A stretch of DNA of 64,000 nt from DATMER01 sp963741305. Its GTDB lineage: Bacteria; Acidobacteriota; Thermoanaerobaculia; Multivoradales; UBA5704. The stretch covers positions 7,812,001 to 7,876,000 of the forward strand of contig CAVUHL010000003.1 of NCBI GenBank assembly GCA_963741305.1. The letters are read 5' to 3'. Position numbers and translations under genes: made by a program. This document shows, piece after piece, positions 14,769 to 23,294 of the stretch (the first letter of the stretch is position 1; each line of letters opens with the position of its first letter). Below the pieces are notes generated by a model. That model ran no database searches. It was not told the origin of the DNA and saw only the letters and a program-made list of their open reading frames with translations.

Positions 14769-17757
14769 ACAGTTTCAGGAACACCAGGTACATCGTGAAG
14801 CCGTCGTCCGGCCCCGCGACCGGCACGCCCACGTCCAGGTTGACCAAGGTCTGCCAGGGTCCCATGAACGACCCGGCGAGGCCGACGCCGGCCAGCATCT
14901 CGTTGTCGAGCCCGGTGGCCTCGTCCGTGGCCCAGGCCACGTCGCCTACCGCATCCAGCCGCAGGAACTCGCCGATCTCGAAGCCATAGGACAGGTGCGT
15001 CGCGATCGCCTCCTCGGCGCGCACGCGGTTCGACTGGTAGCCGTGCACGCGGGTGCTGCCGAAGAACCCGAACTGGTACTTGCTGAAGCGGTCGAGGTCC
15101 GAGCCCGAAACGTAGTCGACCTCGGCGCCGATCTTCTGGAAGCGGGGGAGGTACCAGTTCTTGCTGGCCCGGACGCCCCAGCGCGTGAACTCCTGCTTGG
15201 GCTCCTCGAAGTCCGGCGAGCCGGGGAAGCCCCAGGGATCCCACTCCGAGCGCCGGCTCCTGCTGCCATGGAGGCTGAAGCCGTAGCCCGAGCGCGAGAA
15301 CGTTCCGGACAGCTCTACCGAGTGGGTCAGGTTGTCGCTCGGCAGCACGAAGCCCTCGCCGGTGTCGTCCGACTCCCCGTAGTTGAGGAAGAGGACGTCG
15401 TACTCCAGGCCGAGCTTGACGAAGTTGCCGAGCGGCCGGCCGAGCTTCAGCCCGAGGCTGCCGGTGCGCTGCTCGACCTCCTCCGCGAAGATCTCCTCGT
15501 CATCCCTGAAGACGTTGTCGGCAAAGGGGATGGCGAGGGCAAACATATCCACGCCGAGGTCGAACTTGCTGCCGAAGAGGCGCGGCTCGGCCGCGTTCAG
15601 GGTAAGCAGGGCGCCGGCGAAGAACAGGTTGACCTGCTTGCCCGTGCCGCGGAAGTCGAAGTTGAAGTAGTTGATGCCGCCCAGGGGGAGCGGGTAGTCG
15701 AGCGCGTCGTCGTAGAACACGCCGCCGACCAGGAAGAGCTTGCTCGGGTCGAAGCCCTCCTTGACCACGCGCTCCGCAGAGCCCTCCTCCTTGACCAGGT
15801 AGCGCAGGCCCTTCTCGGTATCGCGCACCATGGTCACGTCGGTGTCCGCGACCTGGGCGCGCTTGGCCTCGAAGTCGGCCGGGTTGACCCGCACCTCGGT
15901 CAGCAGGGTCTCGCGCTCGACGACGGTGGTGGCGTTGACCACCGAGAGGATCTGCTGGGCCACGACCCGCAGCGGCAGGATGTAGCTCTGGGACGACCAC
16001 TGCGCGGGCAGGCCCATGTCGTTGATCGGCGTGTAGTGGAGGGTCTCCTCGTTGGAGATGACCTCGCCCTCGAGGCCGATCTGGACGGCGCGGGTGCGCA
16101 GCCGGGCGTAGATCTGCTTGTCCACCCAGACCGAGCCCTGGTAGAGCTTGCCCTGTGCCCCGGCATCGCCCTCTCCGGCGGGAGCGAAGTCCACGACCCA
16201 AGCCTCGCGGCCGTCGACCGTGTCCGAGCCGCGGAGCCGGTAGCGGTACTGCTTCGTGAACGTGATCTGGACCGGCATGGCCGCGGCCTTCTCCGGCTGG
16301 ACCAGCGGGATCTCGGGGATCGTCTTGCTCCGCCAGCGGACGCCGTTGACGAACAGCGTCTCCCACGCCCAGTCGGAGCCGGTCTTCTCGTCGAAGAAGA
16401 ATGGCCCCTGGAGAGTGGCCTCGACCGTCTGCGATCCGGCCGCGGGCTGGAAGCGCAGATGGGTCGTGTTCACGGCGGAGTAGGTGTCGAGCTTCCTGTC
16501 CTGGGCGTCCTCGAACGCCTGCAGGCGGCGGAGGATCTCCTCGACCGGCATCTGGCGCTCGGTGGCCACGCTCAGCTTCTCCTCGACCCCCTCCTCGCCG
16601 CGCTCGGCCGCGCTTGCCCGCTCCAAGCCAAGGACCGCGACGCGGCCGGGGTTGTCCAGCCGCACCTCGAGCCCCTGGCCCTTCACCTCGCCCGACGGGG
16701 GGCTGGCCTTGTCGAACGTGTAGGGGAACCGCGAAGGCCGGCGCAGGTAGGGATCGGGGAAGCGCAGCGTCAGGTCCGAAGCGCCGGCCGGAGCGAGCGC
16801 GATCACTCTCAGCGAGAAGTCCTTGCCGCGGATGAACGTCCACGCCTCCTCGGCGCCCGTGGGAATGGTCCCGGCGTCATAGGAAATGTCGCCCGAGAAC
16901 TCGCGGGCGAGCAGCGCCAGGGGAGAGACGATCTGGGCTCCCACCTCGGTCGCCCGGAACAGGGTCAGCCCGATCCCGCGCACCGCATTGCGGGCCGAGT
17001 CGGACAGCACCTCGCCCGCAGCCGCCGGCATCGGAACCGAATCGAGCACGATCGGCCGTCCCGGATCCACCTCCTGGATCGCTGAGACCGCCTGCTCCAA
17101 GTTCCCCCCGGGCCGGAGGACGACGGCTTCCAGATAGGCAGCCACGTCCTCTGCATAGAGAGCTTTCAGGAAGGCCGCATCCGCGGGGAGAGCATCCGAA
17201 GCCACACGGGCATCGGAGCGAGCGCCGGTCAGAGCGACCGCCGCCCGCTTGATGAGGAACGCCGCCTCTGTGGCGCCCTGCGCCTCCTGCCCCTCAGGCC
17301 GCCAGATGATCTGGAACCAGGCATTGGCCGGAGCCGCGGAAGCGATGGCCGTCGCCGCCCGCAGCTCGCCCTGGAGCCGCTCGAAGTTCTGGGCAAGAGG
17401 AGCTGGGGTACGGAAGATCAGGGAAAGCCAGGGTGTGCCCCCGGCATCCGTGATCCCCTTGGCAGCCGAAGCCGGGTCGCTGTCGAGAGGGACCTCCCAG
17501 GCCACGAAGAAGGGGCTGCCCTTCTCCAACTTTGCCTGGGCGAGAAGGGATGCGAAGTCCGCCGGGTTGCTGGGGACGGCCGGAGCCGTCCGCACATCCG
17601 GAGCGGGAGCAGGGTTGAGGGGATCGGCCTCCGCCAACGGCACCGACTGAACCGGCTCGAACCGCACGCCGGCACAGGGGAAGCAGGGGAGGACCTCCGC
17701 CTCTATGGACAAGGGGAGAAGGAAGAGCAAAAGGGGGAGAAGCTTCACGGTACGCAT
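14761..17757 (-). CDS. Large secreted outer-membrane protein with LolA-like middle and C-terminal beta-barrel
   Basis: 998 aa. A signal peptide (LLPLLLFLLPLSIEA) precedes a region of about 350 aa with glycosidase-like rhythm (WLSLIFRTPAPLAQNF, IVLDSVPM). The middle, about 400-650, resembles outer-membrane lipoprotein-sorting (LolA/LolB fold) proteins: VNTTHLRFQ, GSVWVDKQIYARLRTRAVQ, YTPINDMGLPAQW. From about 690 there are alternating aromatic strands (YFNFDFRGTGKQVNLFFAGAL and so on) ending in LVFLKLFK, typical of a surface-antigen barrel. Function is not recognised; the architecture suggests a sensor or enzyme displayed at the outer membrane. Confidence 0.7.
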   Translation of the reverse strand: MRTVKLLPLLLFLLPLSIEAEVLPCFPCAGVRFEPVQSVPLAEADPLNPAPAPDVRTAPAVPSNPADFASLLAQAKLEKGSPFFVAWEVPLDSDPASAAKGITDAGGTPWLSLIFRTPAPLAQNFERLQGELRAATAIASAAPANAWFQIIWRPEGQEAQGATEAAFLIKRAAVALTGARSDARVASDALPADAAFLKALYAEDVAAYLEAVVLRPGGNLEQAVSAIQEVDPGRPIVLDSVPMPAAAGEVLSDSARNAVRGIGLTLFRATEVGAQIVSPLALLAREFSGDISYDAGTIPTGAEEAWTFIRGKDFSLRVIALAPAGASDLTLRFPDPYLRRPSRFPYTFDKASPPSGEVKGQGLEVRLDNPGRVAVLGLERASAAERGEEGVEEKLSVATERQMPVEEILRRLQAFEDAQDRKLDTYSAVNTTHLRFQPAAGSQTVEATLQGPFFFDEKTGSDWAWETLFVNGVRWRSKTIPEIPLVQPEKAAAMPVQITFTKQYRYRLRGSDTVDGREAWVVDFAPAGEGDAGAQGKLYQGSVWVDKQIYARLRTRAVQIGLEGEVISNEETLHYTPINDMGLPAQWSSQSYILPLRVVAQQILSVVNATTVVERETLLTEVRVNPADFEAKRAQVADTDVTMVRDTEKGLRYLVKEEGSAERVVKEGFDPSKLFLVGGVFYDDALDYPLPLGGINYFNFDFRGTGKQVNLFFAGALLTLNAAEPRLFGSKFDLGVDMFALAIPFADNVFRDDEEIFAEEVEQRTGSLGLKLGRPLGNFVKLGLEYDVLFLNYGESDDTGEGFVLPSDNLTHSVELSGTFSRSGYGFSLHGSRSRRSEWDPWGFPGSPDFEEPKQEFTRWGVRASKNWYLPRFQKIGAEVDYVSGSDLDRFSKYQFGFFGSTRVHGYQSNRVRAEEAIATHLSYGFEIGEFLRLDAVGDVAWATDEATGLDNEMLAGVGLAGSFMGPWQTLVNLDVGVPVAGPDDGFTMYLVFLKLFK

Positions 17758-17856
17758 AGCCGCGGAAGTCTAGCAGGGTCGCAAGCCTGGCCTCGGGGGA
17801 GGACGGATGGATGGGAGGGTGTCACACGGAGAGGTCGGGGAGATGCCCTCCGAGTC

Positions 17857-18153
17857 TCATCGATGTCTCCAGTAATCAGGGCGTCGCTGCTGGTGGGCTA
17901 CAGCCACGATCTCAAAGCGGGCAGCCTGTCGATAGATCAAGGTGTAGGGATACTGGTTCGGAAACACGTAGCGCCTACATCCATGGCGATGCTCTGGCCA
18001 CCGCTCGGGTGCCTCCGTGATCGCCGCCACCGCTTGCCTCAAGGCAAGCAGGAATCCTCGGGCGGCAGACGAGCTGCGTTCGGCGTACCAGTTCCTCGCC
18101 CTTTCAGCATCTGCGAGTGCCTCTGGATGCCATGTGGGCTCAGTCGAAGCCAC
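17857..18153 (-). CDS. ParE/RelE-superfamily toxin
   Basis: 98 aa. The pattern WHPEALADAERARNWYAER, then FLLALRQAVAAITEAPERWP and RRYVFPNQYPYTLIYRQ, then IVAVAHQQRRPDYWRHR is the ParE toxin fold. ParE toxins poison gyrase; RelE relatives cleave mRNA. The start ATG 18153 overlaps the antitoxin 3' end by 14 nt, the usual antitoxin-first order. Confidence 0.88.
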   Translation of the reverse strand: MASTEPTWHPEALADAERARNWYAERSSSAARGFLLALRQAVAAITEAPERWPEHRHGCRRYVFPNQYPYTLIYRQAARFEIVAVAHQQRRPDYWRHR

Positions 18154-18370
18154 GGAAAAGGCGCTGTCTCACTTCCGACCAGGGGATCGTCTCGACCTTT
18201 CCAGAATCGAGCTCTTCGACCCGCCGCTGAATTTCGGCATTCCATGCCTCCTCGGCGTCCAGATCCACCTCGCTGTGGAGGCTCTCGATGAGAACCCCCG
18301 CCATCGAAGCTCGATCCTTCTCGTCGAGTGCCAGCGCCTGTGTCAGCAACTGCCGGGCTTCAGGAGTCAT
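18140..18370 (-). CDS. Antitoxin of the addiction-module (TIGR02574-like) family
   Basis: 76 aa from ATG 18370. ARQLLTQALALDEKDRASMAGVLIESL and the acidic tail ending in WSEVRQRLFRGFD are typical of small antitoxins paired with ParE-type toxins. An upstream in-frame ATG at 18457 exists but its extra residues look unrelated. A minus-strand TAAGAT at 18467-18472 is a possible -10 box for the longer form. Confidence 0.8.
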   Translation of the reverse strand: MTPEARQLLTQALALDEKDRASMAGVLIESLHSEVDLDAEEAWNAEIQRRVEELDSGKVETIPWSEVRQRLFRGFD

Positions 18371-18676
18371 GCTGCCAGTGTACCCCCATCGCCCTTCCAC
18401 CCGCTGCTCGCTTGACTCGACGACGCGCCGCCGCAAATGCTTTGCCTGACCGCTCATAGGAGGAACATCTTACCACCAGGCATGCCGGCCTGCTCTTCGC
18501 ATCTCGCCGGAAGAGGGAACGAGCTCTGAGATGCCAGCCCCGCTGGGAGGGACCTGCGCGAGCGCCTCTACGAGAGTCTTGGAGCTCCTGATGAAAATGC
18601 CTCAGCCGCGGTTATACTACGCACCGTCTCACGGGTCCTATTTGCTCCGGAGTCGCGGGAATCGAGAATATTCTAG
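18371..18676. other. 306-bp spacer between antitoxin and RsbRD kinase
   Basis: No convincing gene. It holds the -10 candidates for both divergent neighbours. A stop-free stretch (18535-18663 on plus, reading RDLRERLYESLGAPDE) might be the tail of a lost gene, but it has no start codon and I do not call it. Confidence 0.4.
18613..18618 (+). promoter_or_regulatory. -10 box of the RsbRD-type kinase gene
   Basis: TATACT is 58 nt upstream of ATG 18677. No -35 match is seen at 16-18 nt. Confidence 0.4.
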
Positions 18677-19987
18677 ATGGCCACGACCACGCACTCGAGA
18701 ATCGTCGAGCAGTTGAAAGTGCTGGCGGATCACCTGACGGCGCGGCGCGAAGCGCTCATCCAGGTCTGGGAGAAGGCGGTCGAGGACGATGCCGAGCTGA
18801 AAACGCCGGACTCCCTCTCCGTCACCCATTTCCGCGATCTCATCCCCAAAGTCCTGGAGAGCTTCGAAGAGAGGTTGAAGACCACCGGCTTCGACGAGTC
18901 CGTTCTTTCGTTGGAGGAGCGCGAACGGGTCATCGAGCACGGGGTGCATCGCTGGGAACAGGGGTTCTCCCTGCACGAGCTGGTCCGCGAATGGCAGCAC
19001 CTGCAACTCACGGTGCAGGAAGAGCTGGAGCGCTACACCGACCTGGAGCCGGCCGCCATGACAATCGCGAGGCGCCTATGGACCGAGGCCTGCGGCGAGG
19101 GGATCGCGGAGAGCGTGGCCCAGTACGCCCGGTTGCAGCAGGCCGAGGCGGAGGGCCACCTGCTCGACCTGCAGCAGGCCCTGGGGCAGTTGAAGGAGCT
19201 AGACCGCCGGAGGGCAGAATCCTGGCACGAGGCGGCGCACGACCTGCGCGGGAACGTCGGCCTCGTCACCACGACCACGTCCATCCTGGCGGACCCGGCG
19301 GCGCCGGAGCCCCTGCGTGCCAGGGCTGTCGCGATCCTGCAGAACAGCGTCTCCTCTCTGCATCAGCTCCTGCAGGACCTGATGAGCCTGGCCCGCCTGG
19401 AGGCCGGACGCGAGCACCGCAAGGTCGCGCCCTTCGATGCCGCTGCCCTGTTCCGCAACCTCGGAGAGAGCCTGCTGCCTCTTGCGCAAAATCGCGGTCT
19501 GTTCCTGGAGGTGGAAGGGCCGGAGCCTTTCCCCGTCGAAGGCGACGCCACCAAGGTGCAGCGAATCGTCCAGAACCTGGCGCTCAACGCCTTGGGATAC
19601 ACGGTGCAGGGGGGAGTCAGGCTGACCTGGGCGGAAACCCAGGAGAGCGACACCGAGCGCTGGATCATCCGCATCGAGGACACGGGGCCCGGCCTCCAAT
19701 TCGCACCCGGCTCGCCGATGGCGCAGGATCTCAAGGAGGGCACGGACCTGGCCCGGCAGCTCGAGGAGGAGGCCCCGCCCGGGGCTCCGCTCGAGCCCGT
19801 GGTGGGATCGTCCTCCTCGGCGACTCTTCCCGAAGTCCCGGCCGCCTACCGCCCTCCGGGAGAGGGGATCGGCCTCTCGATCGTGAAGCGCCTCTGCGAG
19901 CTTCTCGAAGCGGGCCTGGAAGTCTCCACGGAAGCGGGAAAGGGGACTACCTTCCAGGTCAGCCTGCCGCGCCGCTACGAGTCGTAA
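18677..19987 (+). CDS. Cytosolic histidine kinase with RsbRD N-terminal domain
   Basis: 436 aa. Residues about 10-155 are an RsbRD_N/RsbT co-antagonist-type helical sensor (LIQVWEKAVEDDAEL, FSLHELVREWQHLQ). A coiled linker leads to HisKA with His188 in EAAHDLRGNVG. The ATPase has QNLALNALGYT, EDTGPGL and GEGIGLSIVKRLCELL. A 55-residue loop between the G1 and G2 boxes (rich in Glu, Pro and Ser, about 335-390) is longer than usual. No cognate receiver is adjacent. It converges on recA. Confidence 0.88.
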   Translation: MATTTHSRIVEQLKVLADHLTARREALIQVWEKAVEDDAELKTPDSLSVTHFRDLIPKVLESFEERLKTTGFDESVLSLEERERVIEHGVHRWEQGFSLHELVREWQHLQLTVQEELERYTDLEPAAMTIARRLWTEACGEGIAESVAQYARLQQAEAEGHLLDLQQALGQLKELDRRRAESWHEAAHDLRGNVGLVTTTTSILADPAAPEPLRARAVAILQNSVSSLHQLLQDLMSLARLEAGREHRKVAPFDAAALFRNLGESLLPLAQNRGLFLEVEGPEPFPVEGDATKVQRIVQNLALNALGYTVQGGVRLTWAETQESDTERWIIRIEDTGPGLQFAPGSPMAQDLKEGTDLARQLEEEAPPGAPLEPVVGSSSSATLPEVPAAYRPPGEGIGLSIVKRLCELLEAGLEVSTEAGKGTTFQVSLPRRYES

Positions 19988-20010
19988 GTCTCCCCCTCTC
20001 CCGAGGGCCC

Positions 20011-21048
20011 CTACTCCGCCAACGCCTCCCGCCCGACCGGCAGAGCCGGCACCGGCATCCCCAGCTTCTCGCGCAGCTTCACCTCGAGCTCTACGGCGAG
20101 GTCGGGGTTGTCCTTCAGGAACTGCTTTGAGTTCTCCCGGCCCTGGCCGAGGCGGAGGTCGCCGTACGAGTACCAGGCGCCGCTCTTGACCACCAGCTTG
20201 TGCTCCACCCCAAGGTCGACCAGCTCGCCAGTGTGCGAGATCCCCTCGCCGTAGTCGATGTCGAACTCGGCCTGGCGGAAGGGGGCCGCGCACTTGTTCT
20301 TCACCACCTTGACCTTGGCGCGCGAACCGGTCACCACTTCGCCGTCCTTGAGGGCGGCGATGCGCCGGATGTCGATCCGGACCGAGGCGTAGAACTTCAG
20401 CGCCCGGCCGCCCGTCGTGGTCTCGGGGTTGCCGAACATCACCCCGATCTTCTCGCGGATCTGGTTGATGAAGATCAGGCAGGTGTGCGACTTGGCCACG
20501 ATCGCCGTCAGCTTGCGCAAGGCCTGGGACATCAGCCGCGCCTGCAGGCCGACGTGTGAGTCGCCCATCTCCCCCTCGAGCTCGGCCTTGGGCACCAGCG
20601 CCGCCACCGAGTCGACGACGATGATGTCAACCGCGTTGCTGCGCACCAGCATCTCGGCGATCTCCAGGGCCTGCTCGCCATTGTCCGGCTGCGAGACCAG
20701 GAGGTTGTCGATGTCCACGCCGAGCTTCTTGGCGTACTCGGCGTCCAGGGCGTGCTCGGCGTCGATGAAGGCGGCAATGCCGCCCCGCTTCTGTGCCTGG
20801 CCCACCACGGAAAGGGCCAGGGTCGTCTTGCCGGAAGACTCGGGCCCGTAGACCTCCACCACGCGCCCGCGGGGAAATCCACCGATGCCGATCGCGGCAT
20901 CCACCGAGATCGAGCCGGTGGGGATCGCCTCCATCACCAGCGTCTCCCGCGCGCCCAGGCGCATGATGGACCCCTTGCCGAACTGCCGCTCTATTTGCGA
21001 CAGCGCGCCGTCGATCGCCTTTGTCCGGTCGAATTTCGGTTCAGCCAT
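20011..21048 (-). CDS. recA: Recombinase RecA
   Basis: 345 aa. ATP-dependent strand exchange and SOS co-protease. It starts at ATG 21048 with AAGGAG 12 nt upstream. The Walker A is GPESSGKTT; VVDSVAALVPKAELEGEMGD is the Walker B/L1 region; FINQIREKIGVMFGNPETTTGGRALKFYAS is L2. The acidic tail is short and ends in VGREALAE. The frame stays open far upstream, but that is readthrough across the promoter. A sigma70-type promoter lies at 21133-21161. Confidence 0.98.
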   Translation of the reverse strand: MAEPKFDRTKAIDGALSQIERQFGKGSIMRLGARETLVMEAIPTGSISVDAAIGIGGFPRGRVVEVYGPESSGKTTLALSVVGQAQKRGGIAAFIDAEHALDAEYAKKLGVDIDNLLVSQPDNGEQALEIAEMLVRSNAVDIIVVDSVAALVPKAELEGEMGDSHVGLQARLMSQALRKLTAIVAKSHTCLIFINQIREKIGVMFGNPETTTGGRALKFYASVRIDIRRIAALKDGEVVTGSRAKVKVVKNKCAAPFRQAEFDIDYGEGISHTGELVDLGVEHKLVVKSGAWYSYGDLRLGQGRENSKQFLKDNPDLAVELEVKLREKLGMPVPALPVGREALAE

Positions 21049-21132
21049 GTTCTTATTCGCTCCTTGTGTCCGGCGGACGTGCCGGGCAGTAATGTTTCGC
21101 GGGGGTCGGGTACGGCTCGCTCCGTACCCCAC

Positions 21133-21161
21133 ATGGTAGAAGACGGAAATGCGGCGGTCAA
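21133..21161 (-). promoter_or_regulatory. recA promoter (-35 TTGACC, 17-bp spacer, -10 TACCAT)
   Basis: Reading the minus strand, TTGACC (21161-21156) is separated by 17 bp from TACCAT (21138-21133), about 85 nt upstream of the recA ATG. I found no clear LexA-type box of the E. coli pattern. Confidence 0.65.
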
Positions 21162-21248
21162 TCTCGGCGTTTTGAGGCAGTGCGGGCGCGGTGGGGTAGA
21201 CTTGCTCCTGCCATAACATCGCAGCGTTCGGACACGTATACAGGTAGC

Positions 21249-21254
21249 TATAAT
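21249..21254 (+). promoter_or_regulatory. -10 box of the MoxR operon
   Basis: TATAAT is 28 nt before ATG 21283. A weak TTCGGA sits 16 bp upstream. It is divergent from the recA promoter. Confidence 0.55.
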
Positions 21255-21282
21255 TCGGGACTTCTGTCCCAGGAAACCCTGC

Positions 21283-22257
21283 ATGGAACCTATCCGCGTC
21301 GAGACGAGCGAGCCGCACGCCGCCAATGCCGCCACTGCTGGGCTGATCAACCGGCTGGAGACAAACGTGGCACAGGTCATCCGCGGCAAGCGCGAGGTGA
21401 TCCGGCTGTGCACCGTCTGCCTGCTCGCCCGCGGCCACATCCTGATCGAGGACGTACCCGGCGTCGGCAAGACCACTCTGGCTCAGACCCTGGCCCGCTC
21501 CCTCGGCCTCGCCTTCCAGCGCATCCAATTCACCAGCGACCTGCTGCCATCCGACATCATCGGCGTCTCGATCTTCAACCAGAAGACGCAGGCGTTCGAG
21601 TTCGTCCCTGGGCCGCTGTTCGCCAACCTGGTGCTGGCGGACGAGATCAACCGCGCCACGCCCAAGACGCAGTCGGCCCTCCTCGAAGCCATGAGCGAGC
21701 GCAAGGTCTCCGTCGAGCGCAAGCGCTATGCCCTGCCCGAGCCGTTCGTGGTGCTCGCCACGCAGAACCCCCTCGAATACCAGGGGACGTTCCCGCTCCC
21801 TGAGTCGCAGCTCGACCGCTTCCTGATGTCGATCTCGCTCGGTTATCCTCCACGCGCGGACGAGAAGGAGCTGCTGCTCTCGGGCGGCGTCGAGGATCTC
21901 CTCGAGGAATTGAAGCCGGTCGTCACCCGCGAGAGCCTGCTGGACCTCCAGGCGCAGGTAGCGCGGGTGCGGGTCGCGGACAAGCTGGCGGAATACATCC
22001 TGTCGCTCGCCGAAGCCACGCGCCACGGTGGCGACTTCCTCCTCGGCGTCTCCACCCGCGGCGCCCAGTCGCTCTTCCGCGCAAGCCAGGCGCTCGCCCT
22101 GTGCGAAGGGCGCGGCTACGTGATCCCGGACGACGTCCAGCGCCTCGCCCCCCCGGTCCTCGGGCACCGCGTCGTGCTGAAGCGCGCCGTCGGCGACCTC
22201 AACGCCACGCGCAAGGCGATCGAACGGGTGGTGGCGTCAACGCCGGTGCCGTTGTGA
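21283..22257 (+). CDS. MoxR-family AAA+ ATPase
   Basis: 324 aa. Walker A EDVPGVGKTTLA (P-loop 59-64), FTSDLLPSDIIG, Walker B VLADEINRATPKTQSALLEAM, sensor region VLATQNPLEYQGTFPLPESQLDRF. MoxR proteins act as chaperone-like ATPases with DUF58 (VWA-like) partners, which fits the next gene. The stop overlaps the DUF58 start as GTGA. This is gene one of a three-gene operon. Confidence 0.95.
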   Translation: MEPIRVETSEPHAANAATAGLINRLETNVAQVIRGKREVIRLCTVCLLARGHILIEDVPGVGKTTLAQTLARSLGLAFQRIQFTSDLLPSDIIGVSIFNQKTQAFEFVPGPLFANLVLADEINRATPKTQSALLEAMSERKVSVERKRYALPEPFVVLATQNPLEYQGTFPLPESQLDRFLMSISLGYPPRADEKELLLSGGVEDLLEELKPVVTRESLLDLQAQVARVRVADKLAEYILSLAEATRHGGDFLLGVSTRGAQSLFRASQALALCEGRGYVIPDDVQRLAPPVLGHRVVLKRAVGDLNATRKAIERVVASTPVPL

Positions 22258-23294
22258 AGCCCCGCTCCCGCCGTGCCGTGCCCGAAGGCATCCGCATCAC
22301 CACGGTGGGGCTGTGGTACGTCCTGCTCTCGGTCGTGGTGGCGATCGCGGCCACCAACACCGGCAACAACTCTCTCTACATGGTCATGGCGATGGTGCTC
22401 GCCATGCTGATCCTCTCCGGAGTGCTGTCGCGGGAGAACGTGCGCGGCCTGGAGATCGAGCTGCAGCCTCCCGGCGAAGTGTTCGCGAGCCGGCCGTTCT
22501 CCGTGGGCTTCACGCTCAAGAGCCGCGCCCGGCTGTTCCCGCGCTGGTTCCTGCTCTTCACCCTGTCGAAGTCGGGCCAGCCCATGCTCGTCCCCTTCCT
22601 TCCCAAGCAGGGACGGAGCGTCGGCAACCTGGACATGATGATCCGCACGCGTGGCCATCACCCCTTCCCGCATGCCCACATCTCCAGCCTCTTCCCCTTC
22701 GGCTTCTTCCGCAAGGGCGTGCGCTACCCCGTGGACCTGGACATCCTCGTCTTCCCCGAGATCTTCGAGGCCGCGGCGGCGAGGCATCCCGAGGCCGCGC
22801 ACCAGATGGGGGAGGACGCCAGCCGCCGCGCCGGATGGGGGCACGGCCTCCACGCGCTGCGCCAGTTCCGCCAGGGAGACGATCCGCGGGGCATCCACTG
22901 GAAGCAGACCGCCCGCACGGGCAACCTCGTCTACATGGAGCGCGAATCCGAGCAGAGCCGGCGGCTCGCGATCCTCTTCGACAACGGAGTGGGCGAACTG
23001 GCCGACGACCAGGCCCGCGGACGCTTCGAGCGGCTGGTGAGCGAGGCAGCCACCGCGGCGCTGGATCATCTTTCCCGCGGCTATGAAGTGGAGCTGGTGA
23101 CGCGCGGCCGTACCCTCCCCTTCGCGGGCGGAGCGCGGCAACGGCTGGCCATTCTGGAGGCGCTCGCCCTGATCGAAGCGCAGCCAGCAGCATCGGCAGC
23201 ATCCGAGCCGCTCTTCTCCAGCGACCAGCGGGCGCAGCAGCTCCGCGTCCATCTCGAACCCGAGCCTGTGACCGCTGCGACGAGGTTCGCATGA
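22254..23294 (+). CDS. DUF58 family membrane protein
   Basis: 346 aa from GTG 22254 (VKPRSRRAVPEG), which overlaps the MoxR stop by four bases. Two N-terminal membrane helices (VGLWYVLLSVVVAIAATNTGNNSLY and MVMAMVLAMLILSGVL) precede the DUF58 core, whose signature GDDPRGIHWKQTARTGNLVYMERE is present. DUF58 proteins couple MoxR ATPases to cell-envelope or secretion tasks. Confidence 0.92.
   Translation: MKPRSRRAVPEGIRITTVGLWYVLLSVVVAIAATNTGNNSLYMVMAMVLAMLILSGVLSRENVRGLEIELQPPGEVFASRPFSVGFTLKSRARLFPRWFLLFTLSKSGQPMLVPFLPKQGRSVGNLDMMIRTRGHHPFPHAHISSLFPFGFFRKGVRYPVDLDILVFPEIFEAAAARHPEAAHQMGEDASRRAGWGHGLHALRQFRQGDDPRGIHWKQTARTGNLVYMERESEQSRRLAILFDNGVGELADDQARGRFERLVSEAATAALDHLSRGYEVELVTRGRTLPFAGGARQRLAILEALALIEAQPAASAASEPLFSSDQRAQQLRVHLEPEPVTAATRFA

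Noticed and set aside
17780..17856. Possible tRNA-like stretch (GGAGAGGTCGGGGAG...)
   Set aside because: Does not fold into acceptor, D, anticodon and T arms with the T-loop consensus. No tRNA or rRNA gene was found in the window.
18531..18716. 61-codon frame upstream of the RsbRD kinase
   Set aside because: Overlaps the kinase start and promoter, no RBS or recognisable protein.
20011..22167. 718-codon extension of RecA
   Set aside because: The extra N-terminal part is antisense to moxR and crosses the recA promoter; the family start and AAGGAG fix the start at 21048.
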